The notes: generated by a model not told the origin, from the sequence alone. A stretch of 64,000 nt of DNA from Pseudoduganella violaceinigra DSM 15887 (GCF_000425385.1 NZ_KE384357.1:456579-520578); one strand, 5' to 3'; counted from the stretch's first letter, positions 41,148 through 49,242 are shown. Translations and numbers: made by a program.

Positions 41148-41761
41148 TGCTACCGGCGGAAATAGAGTTTCAGCGCCGTGATGCCGAAGTCGATGAGTAC
41201 ATTCAGCATTTGATTGCGCTTGAGGCTTCAACGGGATTTTCGGTATCGCTCGCTAATACGATGAAGTCGTCGGCACTTCTGATGATTTACAATCTAATTG
41301 AATCGACAATGACGAATATTCTGCAAGATGTATTCGATCACTTGCACACAGGGAAAGTTTCATTTGATCAGCTAAACACTGCGATGAAACGCCTCGTTCT
41401 GAGCTATGCAAAAAAACGAAATCCGTCGTCGTTGGTGACTCGCATGGAACAGAACACCCTTACTCTTGTCGTCGCCTGTTTTGATCGGTCCGAATTATTT
41501 TCCGGCAATTTAGATTGCCAGGTTATCCGTGAAACCTTAAAGGAGATTGGAGTTCCTACCAAGCATGCGTATCGTGAACCAGCCCTGCTGACTGTCAAAA
41601 CCGAACGTAACGAGCTTGCTCACGGCACGAAATCTTTCGGTGATTGCGGCAGAAATTACACTGCTCGCCAGCTTAACGAATTTCATCAAAAAACGAAGGT
41701 CATTTTGCAACGCGTTATTTCAGATTTCGACAGCTTCTTGGAAGAAAAGGCGTATGCCTAA
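41147..41761 (+). CDS. HEPN-domain protein, MAE_28990/MAE_18760-like RNase candidate
   Basis: A 204-residue helical protein. RNELAH at 154-159 is the HEPN R-x4-H ribonuclease motif, followed by G-T-K-S-F, and SSALLMIYNLIESTMTNILQ is the long helix typical of the MAE_28990/MAE_18760 HEPN family. Many HEPN proteins are RNase toxins in abortive infection and toxin-antitoxin systems. The ATG overlaps the DUF262 stop by one base (TAATG) and its end overlaps the methyltransferase start by 8 nt, so the three products are translationally coupled. Confidence 0.82.
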   Translation: MLPAEIEFQRRDAEVDEYIQHLIALEASTGFSVSLANTMKSSALLMIYNLIESTMTNILQDVFDHLHTGKVSFDQLNTAMKRLVLSYAKKRNPSSLVTRMEQNTLTLVVACFDRSELFSGNLDCQVIRETLKEIGVPTKHAYREPALLTVKTERNELAHGTKSFGDCGRNYTARQLNEFHQKTKVILQRVISDFDSFLEEKAYA

Positions 41762-42944
41762 AGATCGCGATCTCGACACCCAATCGTCGTTTCCCTCAGC
41801 CGGCCAACTCCCGAACTGGGAGAACTTCGTGCGCCTCAAGGCTCACCCAGAATGGCAACAAACTGGCAAAAAAGTCAGGATCGTAGACCTATTCTGCGGA
41901 TGCGGCGGTCTCAGCTTGGGAGCTACCTTAGCTGGGGCGATGGTCGCAAGACCCGTGGAAATCGCTCTAGCCGCTGATAATTGGGATGAAGCACTCCAAG
42001 TCTATGGCGCAAATTTTTCGCCCGACTCACATAAGACCTTGCATCAAGATCTAGCCGCATTAGTTGAGTCGCCTGGAAGCGTAGTGCTGTCTAAGCAAGG
42101 CAAAGCACTCGCAAAAACGCTTGGACGCGTCGATCTCTTAGTGGCAGGTCCACCGTGCCAAGGGAACTCTGACCTCAACAATGCCAGCCGCAGGGATGAC
42201 CCTCGGAATCAGCTCTATACGGTTCCGGTAGCCATGGCTTTATCACTCAAAGTTGAATTCCTCGTTGTAGAGAACGTGCCCCCGGTTGTCCACTCTTCGG
42301 GAAAAGTCGTATTTGACGCCGTGTCTGCGCTAACCCTGGCGGGTTATAGCGTGCTCGATTTCGTTGCGAACGCAGCCGACTTTGGGCTTCCTCAAGCAAG
42401 ACGCCGCCATATTTTGGTCGCCTCAAGGAAGCACAATCAGGCAGAGTTGGAGCAGGCACTGACATTTTCCAAGCCTGCAACTACGGCCTCGATATGGAGC
42501 TTTATTTCCGATCTTGAGATGGAAAAGCCGGCAAGCCTTGGTCTGCTGTCAAGGCCGACGAAGATGTCGAAGGATAACATCGAGCGAATCAACTACCTCT
42601 TTGACAACAACCTGTTTGATCTTCCGAATCAGCTTCGGCCGGCCTGCCATAGAGATAAAGTCCACTCATACGTTTCGATGTACGGCAGGCTGAGAAAAGA
42701 TGCTCCATCGCAAACGATTACGAGCGGTTTTGGCTCTATGGGGCAAGGCCGTTACGTCCACCCGACGCAACGGAGAATGATATCCGCGCACGAGGCAGCG
42801 CGCATTCAGGGGTTTCCTGATTACTTCAGCTTTTCCAACGTGCGCAATATTACTTCACTTCGCACCATGATCGCGAACGCAGTCCCACCAGGACTAATAG
42901 CATTAATATTGGCACGACTGCTGGCGAAATCGGATAGCAAGTGA
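41754..42944 (+). CDS. DNA (cytosine-5)-methyltransferase
   Basis: A 396-residue C5-MTase with all key motifs: I VDLFCGCGGLSLG (44-56), IV AGPPCQGNS with catalytic Cys135, VI VVENVPP (E173), VIII QARRRH (214-219), and X near the C-terminus (MIANAVPPGL). The target-recognition region lies about 230-330. It methylates a specific DNA sequence using AdoMet. No restriction endonuclease gene is adjacent; instead it is coupled to DUF262 and HEPN genes. It may mark self DNA, or its mark may be sensed by the DUF262 protein. Confidence 0.92.
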   Translation: MPKDRDLDTQSSFPSAGQLPNWENFVRLKAHPEWQQTGKKVRIVDLFCGCGGLSLGATLAGAMVARPVEIALAADNWDEALQVYGANFSPDSHKTLHQDLAALVESPGSVVLSKQGKALAKTLGRVDLLVAGPPCQGNSDLNNASRRDDPRNQLYTVPVAMALSLKVEFLVVENVPPVVHSSGKVVFDAVSALTLAGYSVLDFVANAADFGLPQARRRHILVASRKHNQAELEQALTFSKPATTASIWSFISDLEMEKPASLGLLSRPTKMSKDNIERINYLFDNNLFDLPNQLRPACHRDKVHSYVSMYGRLRKDAPSQTITSGFGSMGQGRYVHPTQRRMISAHEAARIQGFPDYFSFSNVRNITSLRTMIANAVPPGLIALILARLLAKSDSK

Positions 42945-42974
42945 TCCTGTCGTTAACGCATCGGCGAGACTTCT

Positions 42975-42990
42975 GTACAGACGTCTGCAC
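42975..42990. repeat. 16-bp palindrome, copy 1
   Basis: GTACAGACGTCTGCAC, matching the perfect palindrome at 45472-45487 at 15 of 16 positions. It overlaps the last base of the Rz-like remnant. Confidence 0.55.
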
Positions 42991-43397
42991 TAGCCCGGCT
43001 TCTCTATTACGCTTCTTATCTGCTTGTAGTATTCGCGCCAGCCGAGTGCTTGCTCCCGCCAAGCGCGACAGCTTGTAGCGTTGTGGACGTCAGCTTCCGC
43101 AATCTCAGAGAGCGGAATTCCGGCGGGCTCTCGATCAGACTCGGCGGCGGGTCCGGGATCGTCACCTGACCAGGCGGCGTTGTATGCGCGCACGAAGCCA
43201 GCATTGACGCCGAAAGCACTGTCATCGCTAGGCGTAACATACAGTGGCACTTGTTTCTCAATCACTTCTCCTTTTAAGTAGACCGTTTTGATCCGGTCGC
43301 GGTATTTGATCTCGGTCTGAATAACTACTTTTGTCTGCGCCTTCGCTATGGCGACCGTGCACTGCGTTTGCGCGTTCCCCTCTGTACCAATATAACT
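42990..43397 (-). pseudogene. Rz-like spanin gene, 5' end removed at the IS3 boundary
   Basis: The frame reads ...KAQTKVVIQTEIKYRDRI..., then VPLYVTPSDDSAFGVNAGF and ends SCRAWREQALGWREYYKQI and a few residues. This resembles the C-terminal part of phage i-spanins (Rz). It stays open to the IS end at 43398 without a start or the N-terminal membrane helix. The other side of the IS (from 44964) does not continue the gene, so insertion was accompanied or followed by deletion. Confidence 0.65.
43016..43261 (-). CDS. Rz1-like o-spanin lipoprotein nested in the Rz frame
   Basis: An 81-residue frame embedded out of phase within the Rz remnant: short basic N-terminus, lipobox SMLASC (Cys about 24), then a Pro-rich segment TTPPGQVTIPDPPPSLIESPP. 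This nested arrangement and Pro-rich lipoprotein are diagnostic of Rz1. Rz is truncated, so the pair is unlikely to work. The true C-terminus may be shorter than this frame. Confidence 0.55.
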   Translation of the reverse strand: MRNKCHCMLRLAMTVLSASMLASCAHTTPPGQVTIPDPPPSLIESPPEFRSLRLRKLTSTTLQAVALGGSKHSAGANTTSR

Positions 43398-43443
43398 TGA
43401 GACACCTACCCGATTAATTTAAAGTACAGCGGTAGGTCCCAAC

Positions 43444-43905
43444 ATGCACAACCGAAAGCAGCAAATTAGCATTCCAGCAGATTCCCAAGACCCCGTCGCA
43501 GCGGCGTCCAGCAAGGTTCAACGCCCCGATCCCGAGGTGACCCCGACAGCCAAGCGGCGCACCTTCTCCAAGGCCGAGAAATTGCGCATTCTGGCCGCAG
43601 CCGACGCCTGCGTGGCGCCGGGCGATATCGGCGCCTTGTTGCGTCGTGAAGGCATCTATTCATCGCACCTGGCGACTTGGCGCAAGCAGCGTAAGGTTGC
43701 CGGCGAGTCCACTGCGCTGGAACGCAAACGCGGCCCCAAAGCAGATCCTGCTGCGGCCGAAGCACGCCGTGTGCAGGAGTTGGAACGAGAAGTTGAACGC
43801 CTGCGCGCCAAGCTGGCCAAGGCGGACTTGATTATCGACGTCCAAAAAAAACTTTCCACTCTGCTGGGTCTGAGTACCGGCGACACGCCGAGCGAGCCGA
43901 AGTGA
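43444..43905 (+). CDS. IS3-family transposase OrfA (HTH)
   Basis: A 153-residue protein with a helix-turn-helix (FSKAEKLRILAAADACVAPGDIGALLRREGIYSSHLATWRKQR, about 40-85) and a C-terminal leucine-rich coil (VQELEREVERLRAKLAKADLIIDVQKKLS). It binds the IS ends. It overlaps orfB by 4 nt (GTGA). Confidence 0.9.
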   Translation: MHNRKQQISIPADSQDPVAAASSKVQRPDPEVTPTAKRRTFSKAEKLRILAAADACVAPGDIGALLRREGIYSSHLATWRKQRKVAGESTALERKRGPKADPAAAEARRVQELEREVERLRAKLAKADLIIDVQKKLSTLLGLSTGDTPSEPK

Positions 43906-44921
43906 TCAGTGCCGCCAGCATCCTGGCTGAGCAAGTCGGCGTAGCCGCTGCTTGCCGCGCTTTGCGCCTGCCGCGCAGCGCCTTGTATCGCGACCGCAGC
44001 GCGCGCAATGTCTGTCCGCTTCCGGCACCGACCAGCAGCACGGTATCCAAGCGGCCGCCGTTGGCGTTGTCGGAGCTTGAGCGCCGTGTCGTACTCGATG
44101 TGCTCAATAGCCCGCGCTTTGCCAATTGCGCACCGGCTGCCATCTACGCCCAGTTGCTCGACGAGGGGCGCTACGTGGCTTCCGTGCGCACCATGTACCG
44201 TCTGCTGCAAGGCTGTGCCGCCGTGCGCGAGCGGCGCAACCAACTGCGTCATCCTGAATACGCGAAGCCGGAACTGCTGGCTGTGATGCCCAACCAAGTC
44301 TGGACTTGGGACATCACCAAATTGAAGGGGCCAACCCGCGGCACGTGTTTTCATTTGTACGTCATCCTCGATATCTTCAGCCGCTACGTGGTGGGGTGGA
44401 TGGTGGCTGAACAGGAGACCGCCGAACTGGCCGAGCAGCTCATTGCCGACACCGCCGCCAAGGAAGACATCGAGCCTGGCGCGCTCACCTTGCATGCCGA
44501 CCGTGGCAGCAGCATGCGCTCCAAACCCGTTGCCACGCTGCTGTCTGATCTGGGCATTACCAAGTCGCACAGCAGGCCCTATGTTTCCGACGATAACCCG
44601 TATTCAGAGGCGCAGTTTAAAACCTTGAAGTACCAGCCGGGCTTCCCGGCTCGCTTTGGCTCGCTGGCGGATGCTCGCGTCCACTGCGTCCAGTTCTTCA
44701 CCTGGTACAACCAGCAGCACCGCCATTCCGGCATCGGCATGATGACGCCACAGGACGTCCATACCGGCCGCGCTGCAGAGGTACGTAAGCAACGACAGGC
44801 CACGTTGGCGGGAGCATTCTTACGCACACCGAGCCGCTTCAAGCATCGCTTGCCGCAGCCACAGAAGCTGCCGACCGCAGCCTGGATCAACCCACCAATG
44901 ATGGAGAAGAAAGCTGCCTGA
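43902..44921 (+). CDS. IS3-family transposase OrfB (DDE integrase)
   Basis: A 339-residue catalytic transposase starting with GTG. It has an HTH_21-type region (ELERRVVLDVLNSPRFANCAPAAIYAQLLDEGRYVASVRTMYRLL) and an rve DDE core: WTWDITKLKG (first Asp), LHADRGSSM (second Asp) and DNPYSEAQFKTLKYQP (Glu). All three acidic residues are present, so the copy appears active. Confidence 0.92.
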   Translation: MISAASILAEQVGVAAACRALRLPRSALYRDRSARNVCPLPAPTSSTVSKRPPLALSELERRVVLDVLNSPRFANCAPAAIYAQLLDEGRYVASVRTMYRLLQGCAAVRERRNQLRHPEYAKPELLAVMPNQVWTWDITKLKGPTRGTCFHLYVILDIFSRYVVGWMVAEQETAELAEQLIADTAAKEDIEPGALTLHADRGSSMRSKPVATLLSDLGITKSHSRPYVSDDNPYSEAQFKTLKYQPGFPARFGSLADARVHCVQFFTWYNQQHRHSGIGMMTPQDVHTGRAAEVRKQRQATLAGAFLRTPSRFKHRLPQPQKLPTAAWINPPMMEKKAA

Positions 44922-44966
44922 AACCCGAGAATTAGACTCTCACCGATTTAACAAGGTGTTTCAAAT

Positions 44967-45251
44967 TCATTGACACGCTCCGTTCACGTAGGCATACACC
45001 GCATCGGTTGTTGTCCCGTCCGACGAGTCCACCGATACAGCGCGGATCGTCAGCAAGTTGCCGCTGGCGTGACGAAACTGCTGCTCCAGCAGCAGAGGAT
45101 TTGCCGGCGTCGTTTTCACCCCGCACCTTCGGAATTCGATACTGAGCGCCACGGCGCCCCGTGTGCAGTCTTCGCTCAGAGTTGGCTGTTGCTGGGGGGT
45201 TACTTGGTTATGGTTATGGTTCTGGTTCTGGTTGGTTTCAGAGGAACCCAT
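44967..45251 (-). CDS. Hypothetical protein with Asn/Gln/His-rich start
   Basis: A 94-residue frame: a low-complexity N/Q/H run (residues 6-23), then DCTRGAVALSIEFRRCGVKTT and a beta-like C-terminal half. It ends only 3 nt from the IS right end. No family recognised; the start overlaps the region before the divergent 45254 gene. It could be a remnant or a non-coding frame. Confidence 0.35.
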   Translation of the reverse strand: MGSSETNQNQNHNHNQVTPQQQPTLSEDCTRGAVALSIEFRRCGVKTTPANPLLLEQQFRHASGNLLTIRAVSVDSSDGTTTDAVYAYVNGACQ

Positions 45252-45253
45252 AC

Positions 45254-45460
45254 ATGCAAATCCATGAAATTAAGCGCGGAGCGAGCGTCGAATTTGAAAC
45301 ACCAGCCGGTCCACAACAAGGAACCGTACACGCGCTCTTCGCAGACGTATTTCGTGGCTGCCAAGTGGCTCAAATAGAGGTACCGGGAACGATCGACGGC
45401 GCGCCCTGGTTTATGCCAGTGATCGCACTTCAACTGTCCAGTGCCTCTACCAACGCTTAA
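45254..45460 (+). CDS. Small hypothetical protein upstream of parB
   Basis: A 68-residue protein starting MQIHEIKRGASVEFETPAG, preceded by GAGGA. Beta-rich composition (GTVHALFADVFRGCQVAQIEVPGTIDGAPWFMPV). No family assigned. It shares orientation with the disrupted parB, and the 16-bp palindrome lies between them. Confidence 0.5.
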   Translation: MQIHEIKRGASVEFETPAGPQQGTVHALFADVFRGCQVAQIEVPGTIDGAPWFMPVIALQLSSASTNA

Positions 45461-45471
45461 CTACTCATTCA

Positions 45472-45487
45472 GTGCAGACGTCTGCAC
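45472..45487. repeat. 16-bp palindrome GTGCAGACGTCTGCAC, copy 2
   Basis: Perfect palindrome 25 nt before the parB start codon; near-identical copy at 42975-42990. It may be an operator or partition-type site of the mobile element the parB came from. Confidence 0.6.
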
Positions 45488-45511
45488 CCTTTAATCAATT
45501 CGAGAACTGAT

Positions 45512-46523
45512 ATGGAACTGACCCTTATTCCGGCACCAACGACACAGCCCAACGATCTGCCCGGCATTCTCAATATGCTCACGCTGGATGACGGCAGCAC
45601 GTTTGGCCACTTCAACACCAGCCACATCATTAACTCGCCCACAAACCGCAAGCGCTTCAACGAAAGCAAATTGCAAGAGCTGGCGGCTAGCGTAAAGAAA
45701 AAAGGGGTCGTACAGCCTATCCTGATTCGCCCTCTTCCAGCAACCGAAGGGCAGCGACAGATGTACGAACTTATCGCCGGCGAAAGGCGCTGGCGTGCCG
45801 CGATCATTGCTGGCATCGCGCACATTCCTGCACTCTGCCGCGATCTCTCGGATCACGACGTAATCGAACTGCAGATCCTGGAAGCCCAACGCCAGCGCGA
45901 ACTTCTGCACGCTGAGAATGAGCGCATCGCTGATGCGATGACTTCAGTACGTGTCGCAACGTTCCGCAAGCTTCGTGAAAGGGCCAGAACTGGCCTCACC
46001 GTGCACATGCTGCGCAAATTGGCAAAAGCGCTGATCCTCGATTGGGGTATCGAATCGCTTCCAGTCGATGCCATCGGCGACTTGTACCCATTCGAGCGCG
46101 ATAAGGAGACTATCTGCGCCTACATCGATCAGGCCGACACCACGACCGTGCAACTGCTGATCATGGACCTGATCGGGCGACGCCCTCAGTGTCAACGCAT
46201 ACTGCATCGATGAAGAAGAGAACGATCCGCAGCCCCGCTACCTGGCGCTGAAGGCGATGTCCACACTGGAGAAAGTTGATTCGAACGAGTCGACCGCGCC
46301 GGTTGACATTGAAGTCGAGTCGTCACCCCTAACCAGCGCACAGCCAGATACACCGGCACGCGCAAAGCTCACGCTTAAGGACAAAGCAGAGACGCCACGT
46401 GAGCAAGCCGAAGGACCGGTAATCAAAATCCGCAAGAATCGCGCTGCGCAGGCAAAGGCCGGCGCCATCCTCGTAGAAGGAGCGTACCGAACGAAACATT
46501 CGGACGCCGCGATTGGCCAATGA
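45512..46523 (+). pseudogene. Frameshifted ParB/RepB/Spo0J-like gene
   Basis: The 5' part (45512-46213) encodes a ParB-type nuclease/CTP-binding domain: NRKRFNESKLQELAASVKKKGVVQPILIRP and YELIAGERRWRAAIIAGIAHIPALC with G-E-R-R. A long acidic C-terminal region continues in a different frame from about 46175 (ALSVNAYCIDEEENDPQPRYLALKAM...) to the TGA at 46521-46523. The two frames join naturally around gatcgggcgacgccct, so a one-base indel there broke the gene. Such ParB relatives occur on integrative elements and plasmids. Confidence 0.75.
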
Positions 46524-46530
46524 ACGCTTT

Positions 46531-46689
46531 CTAGCAGGCTGTTGAAATACTGATTTGCGTCATCTTCTGTCGGATTGCCGACCTCGCAAAACGAGCTACA
46601 AGCGATTTTTTCGACATGTTCAAGGGTAAAGGCACCCTGACTCATGTCCAAACTGGGTGTGTTTCGGAGGTATTTCAGCAGCCTGCTAG
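46531..46689. mobile_element. 159-bp MITE-like element
   Basis: Terminal inverted repeats of 20 bp with one mismatch: left ctagcaggctgttgaaatac, right its complement (46670-46689). No transposase inside. Both ends carry CTAG, which may be the target duplication. The cagcctgct/ttgaaata end sequence is of the type seen at ends of several IS families; the parental IS is not in the window. Confidence 0.7.
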
Positions 46690-46699
46690 CGGGTTTTAA

Positions 46700-46891
46700 A
46701 CACATACGTCCCTCACTTCAATCAGCGAGGTGCTCGCTTGCCTCGATGCTAGCGTCCCGCAAAAGCTTGACGAAGACACGAGAAGTTTTGTCCGGAACCA
46801 CACTCCTGAACATGAAAAAGTTAACCGAAGAGGTTTAGCTCTGGCAGACGAGCATAAGCTATTTGCCTGGATCTCCGAGAGAGGCACATAA
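46700..46891 (+). pseudogene. Gene fragment beside the MITE
   Basis: A plus-strand frame open for 63 codons ending TAA at 46889 reads as protein (from GTG 46730: LACLDASVPQKLDEDTRSF, then VNRRGLALADEHKLFAWI). It is cut off on the left by the MITE region. Origin unknown; a very short intact gene starting at GTG 46730 is possible. Confidence 0.3.
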
Positions 46892-46904
46892 TGGAATCGC
46901 GCAT

Positions 46905-47732
46905 CTATGAAAACCTAGACGATTCTACGCAGGTGAAGTTTAGCGGATAGCGAATTAATGCGACCAATCGAAGGCCAGCAACCGAATGATCCTCCCCGAT
47001 TCTTAGGTCAATATGCCTGTTGGTCGCTTCATATGGAATCTCCAGAACCGCGCTAGGCGTTGCTTCCACAGAAAAAACCTCTGCTTGAGAAATGAAATCA
47101 GGAAACCTTGCGGCCGAACATCCTGGCGATATGCCGATTGTGAGATCCGCACTGGACCAACCTTTCAACTCAACTCTTAAAGAGTCAATTCTAACACCCA
47201 AGTTTTTCCCGGAAAGCACATAGGCCCCTTTGATATCGAAACCAGTGTCTCCCATGTACCGCCCACTTTCCGCCGTATTGTCAGAAGATGATATATATTT
47301 CTCATAAAAATGAAATGTTTGAGGACTCAGCGATGATGTTGGTCTCACAGGTTTGACCTGATTAATCACTTTTACAGGGGCCGCCTGAAGTTGAAGCAAC
47401 TCCTTATAGAAATTGAATTTTTGTGTCGTTGACAAATCCGTCGCATTTGCCACCATTCCACAGAATATATATAAGCTCCGCATTTGAATGATAGAAGCAT
47501 CGGAAGGATTGGCATTAGCAGTATGCGCTCGAATAGTGTTCTCAAACACGCCTTTCAGGCTACCTTTCGCTTTCGCCACTTTAAATGCAGTGTCAGCAGA
47601 CAATTGCAATTCCGCCTCGCGCTTGGTCGTGATCTCTGCTCGCGGATCCAATGGAGAGCAATCGATCTTTTGAGCATAAACCTTGGTGCTCAAAAAAAAT
47701 ACAATCAGCCAAATCAAATTCAATCGTTTCAT
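46905..47732 (-). CDS. Secreted hypothetical protein
   Basis: A 275-residue protein with a signal peptide (IWLIVFFLSTKVYAQ, cleavage about residue 20). The mature part has a helical N-half (KREAELQLSADTAFKVAKAKGSLKGVFENTIR) and a beta-rich C-half with conserved-looking DTGFDIKGAYVLSGKNLGVRIDSLRVELKGW. Cysteines: CSPLD, FCGMV, PGCSA, FTCVE. No family recognised. Low GC island gene. Confidence 0.65.
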   Translation of the reverse strand: MKRLNLIWLIVFFLSTKVYAQKIDCSPLDPRAEITTKREAELQLSADTAFKVAKAKGSLKGVFENTIRAHTANANPSDASIIQMRSLYIFCGMVANATDLSTTQKFNFYKELLQLQAAPVKVINQVKPVRPTSSLSPQTFHFYEKYISSSDNTAESGRYMGDTGFDIKGAYVLSGKNLGVRIDSLRVELKGWSSADLTIGISPGCSAARFPDFISQAEVFSVEATPSAVLEIPYEATNRHIDLRIGEDHSVAGLRLVALIRYPLNFTCVESSRFS

Positions 47733-47884
47733 TATATTTCCTCTATCACATGAATTTTATGGAACGGCGATTGGTGAACTCCTGTTTGTCGAAGATTAAT
47801 CCTTATTGTTATGCCCCTATTCAGAAATTCAGAAATATCGGCACGCGAGCCAAAACGACATAGAAATTATCACTCTCACAATGG

Positions 47885-48514
47885 CTAGTCATGCTGAACA
47901 AAACGATGGAGCCGGCAAGGGGATTGTCGCTTTCGGAAGTTATCCGCCAAAAGGTTGATTTGTTCGAACACCGCCTTTGTGCTGTCTGAGTCGGCTTTAA
48001 GTCTATTCTCTACGTGGTCTTTCAGTACGCTGACGATTTTCGCTTGAGTAATTTCGGTGGCATCGGTGGGCTTAATTCGTACTGGCTTTGGGATTCGACT
48101 CTGAATTAAGGCGTCGATGCCCCCTACTCCACCGTCAATGAAATCGTTCTTTTCCGGACTGAAGGATTGCTTCTGAGCAGCAACATCAGGTTTTGTCCAG
48201 ACGAAGCGTACCTTCACGCACCGGCCATACTCGGGGTCATCGTAGCCCCGGCTTTTGCCGATCTTTTCCTCGTCCTCGGGCGTGACCTCCCTGAATATGC
48301 CGGTAATTTCTATGGGCTTGGAGATGTCTTCCTTATGGAAAAAACTCTCCGACAGTGGGGCGCTTGCTGCCGCAAAAGCTTCGTAGGCGTCAAGCACAGT
48401 TGACTTTCCAACATTGTTTTGACCGACCAGCACTACGATTTTGTCGATCCGGATTTCACAGCCGGCTTCCCCAATTCTTTTGAAGTTCTTGATCAGAAAA
48501 CTTGCAAGTTTCAT
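47885..48514 (-). pseudogene. Truncated OLD-type ATP-dependent nuclease (ATPase N-terminus)
   Basis: 209 residues: MKLASFLIKNFKRIGEAGCEI, Walker A GQNNVGKST (about 31-39) and the following helix SVLDAYEAFAAA-type STVLDAYEAFAAASAPLSE. This is the start of an OLD/RecF-like SMC-type ATPase, normally 550-700 residues with signature, Walker B and a TOPRIM nuclease domain. All of these are missing; the last ~15 residues (RKRQSPCRLHRFVQHD) look like read-through beyond a breakpoint near 47930. A remnant of an anti-phage gene. Confidence 0.7.
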
Positions 48515-48990
48515 ATTGGCTCCCTAATGGTTGCTATTTCCAAGTATTGCCCCACCACTATAAGGCGGAGTTACCCAGAAAAATTCACTCTTTGTAACAA
48601 GCAACAAGAAGTAGGGATTGCATGCCTAAGAAAAAACTTTTGGGGGCATGTTTGGGGCATATTCAGTACCCAGCATGATTCAAGCATAGCATTTACGCGG
48701 ACTCCAAGACCTTGTTAGACTGCCACCGCTGCCAAGAGCATCACCTAAGTCGTTGAAAAAATGACTTTGTCCCTTTTGATGCTTGCCACTACGGACTTCC
48801 ATCAGGGGGCCGATTCTCAATCCTCGCACAGTTGCGGAAGTGGTTTCCGCAACCATCGTCACGCTACATTGCAAAATTGTACTTATTTTTTGCAACGGAG
48901 AATTTTTCACGCCTATTTCGTACGAGGCGATTGCCTCCTGTGCTAGCATTGTCCTTAACTGAGGTCAACAACATTTAGGAAAGGACCGCA
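48515..48990. other. 476-bp gap near the right end of the island
   Basis: No convincing gene. It contains the right copy of the 23-bp near-palindrome (48831-48853) and AT-rich sequence before the 48991 gene. It may include the island junction. Confidence 0.45.
48831..48853. repeat. Right copy of the 23-bp island-flanking near-palindrome
   Basis: gttgcggaagtggtttcc, then gcaac; a better palindrome than the left copy (outer arms gttgcggaa/ttccgcaac). It is 9.08 kb from the left copy, same orientation. Confidence 0.65.
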
Positions 48991-49239
48991 ATGTTTGATT
49001 TTCGGATGACTGTCCGGGAGAATTTCGCGTCCTTCCGAGATAGCGAAACCGGCAAAGTCGTGTACGTGGACTCGTTTGACAATTGCGAGTTCAATGTTCG
49101 CTTTGGAACGATTGAGTCTACTGAAGACTTGGGCACTATTGAAGCCGAAAATGACGATGCACTTAATGCTCAGTTGCGTGAGCTTATTTGCAATAAGATC
49201 ACTAACAATAAAAGCCACAAGATCGACCACTCTCACTAA
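48991..49239 (+). CDS. Small acidic hypothetical protein
   Basis: An 82-residue acidic protein: MFDFRMTVRENFASFRDSETG..., VRFGTIESTEDLGTIEAENDDALNAQLREL, His-containing tail. aaaggac precedes the ATG. No family recognised. It is followed 3 nt later by another small gene, forming a pair. Confidence 0.55.
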   Translation: MFDFRMTVRENFASFRDSETGKVVYVDSFDNCEFNVRFGTIESTEDLGTIEAENDDALNAQLRELICNKITNNKSHKIDHSH

Positions 49240-49242
49240 ATA

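Larger units (their letters stand above)
43398..44963 (+). mobile_element. IS3-family insertion sequence
   Basis: A 1566-bp element with imperfect terminal inverted repeats: left TGAGACACCT, right end ...AGGTGTTTCA (9 of 10 matching). It encloses orfA (43444-43905) and orfB (43902-44921). No clear target-site duplication is seen (act/aat beside the ends), consistent with deletion at one side. It cut the Rz-like gene. Confidence 0.82.

Noticed and set aside
43394..44967. Target-site duplication of the IS3 element
   Set aside because: Flanking bases (aact/aatt) do not form a convincing 3-4 bp repeat.
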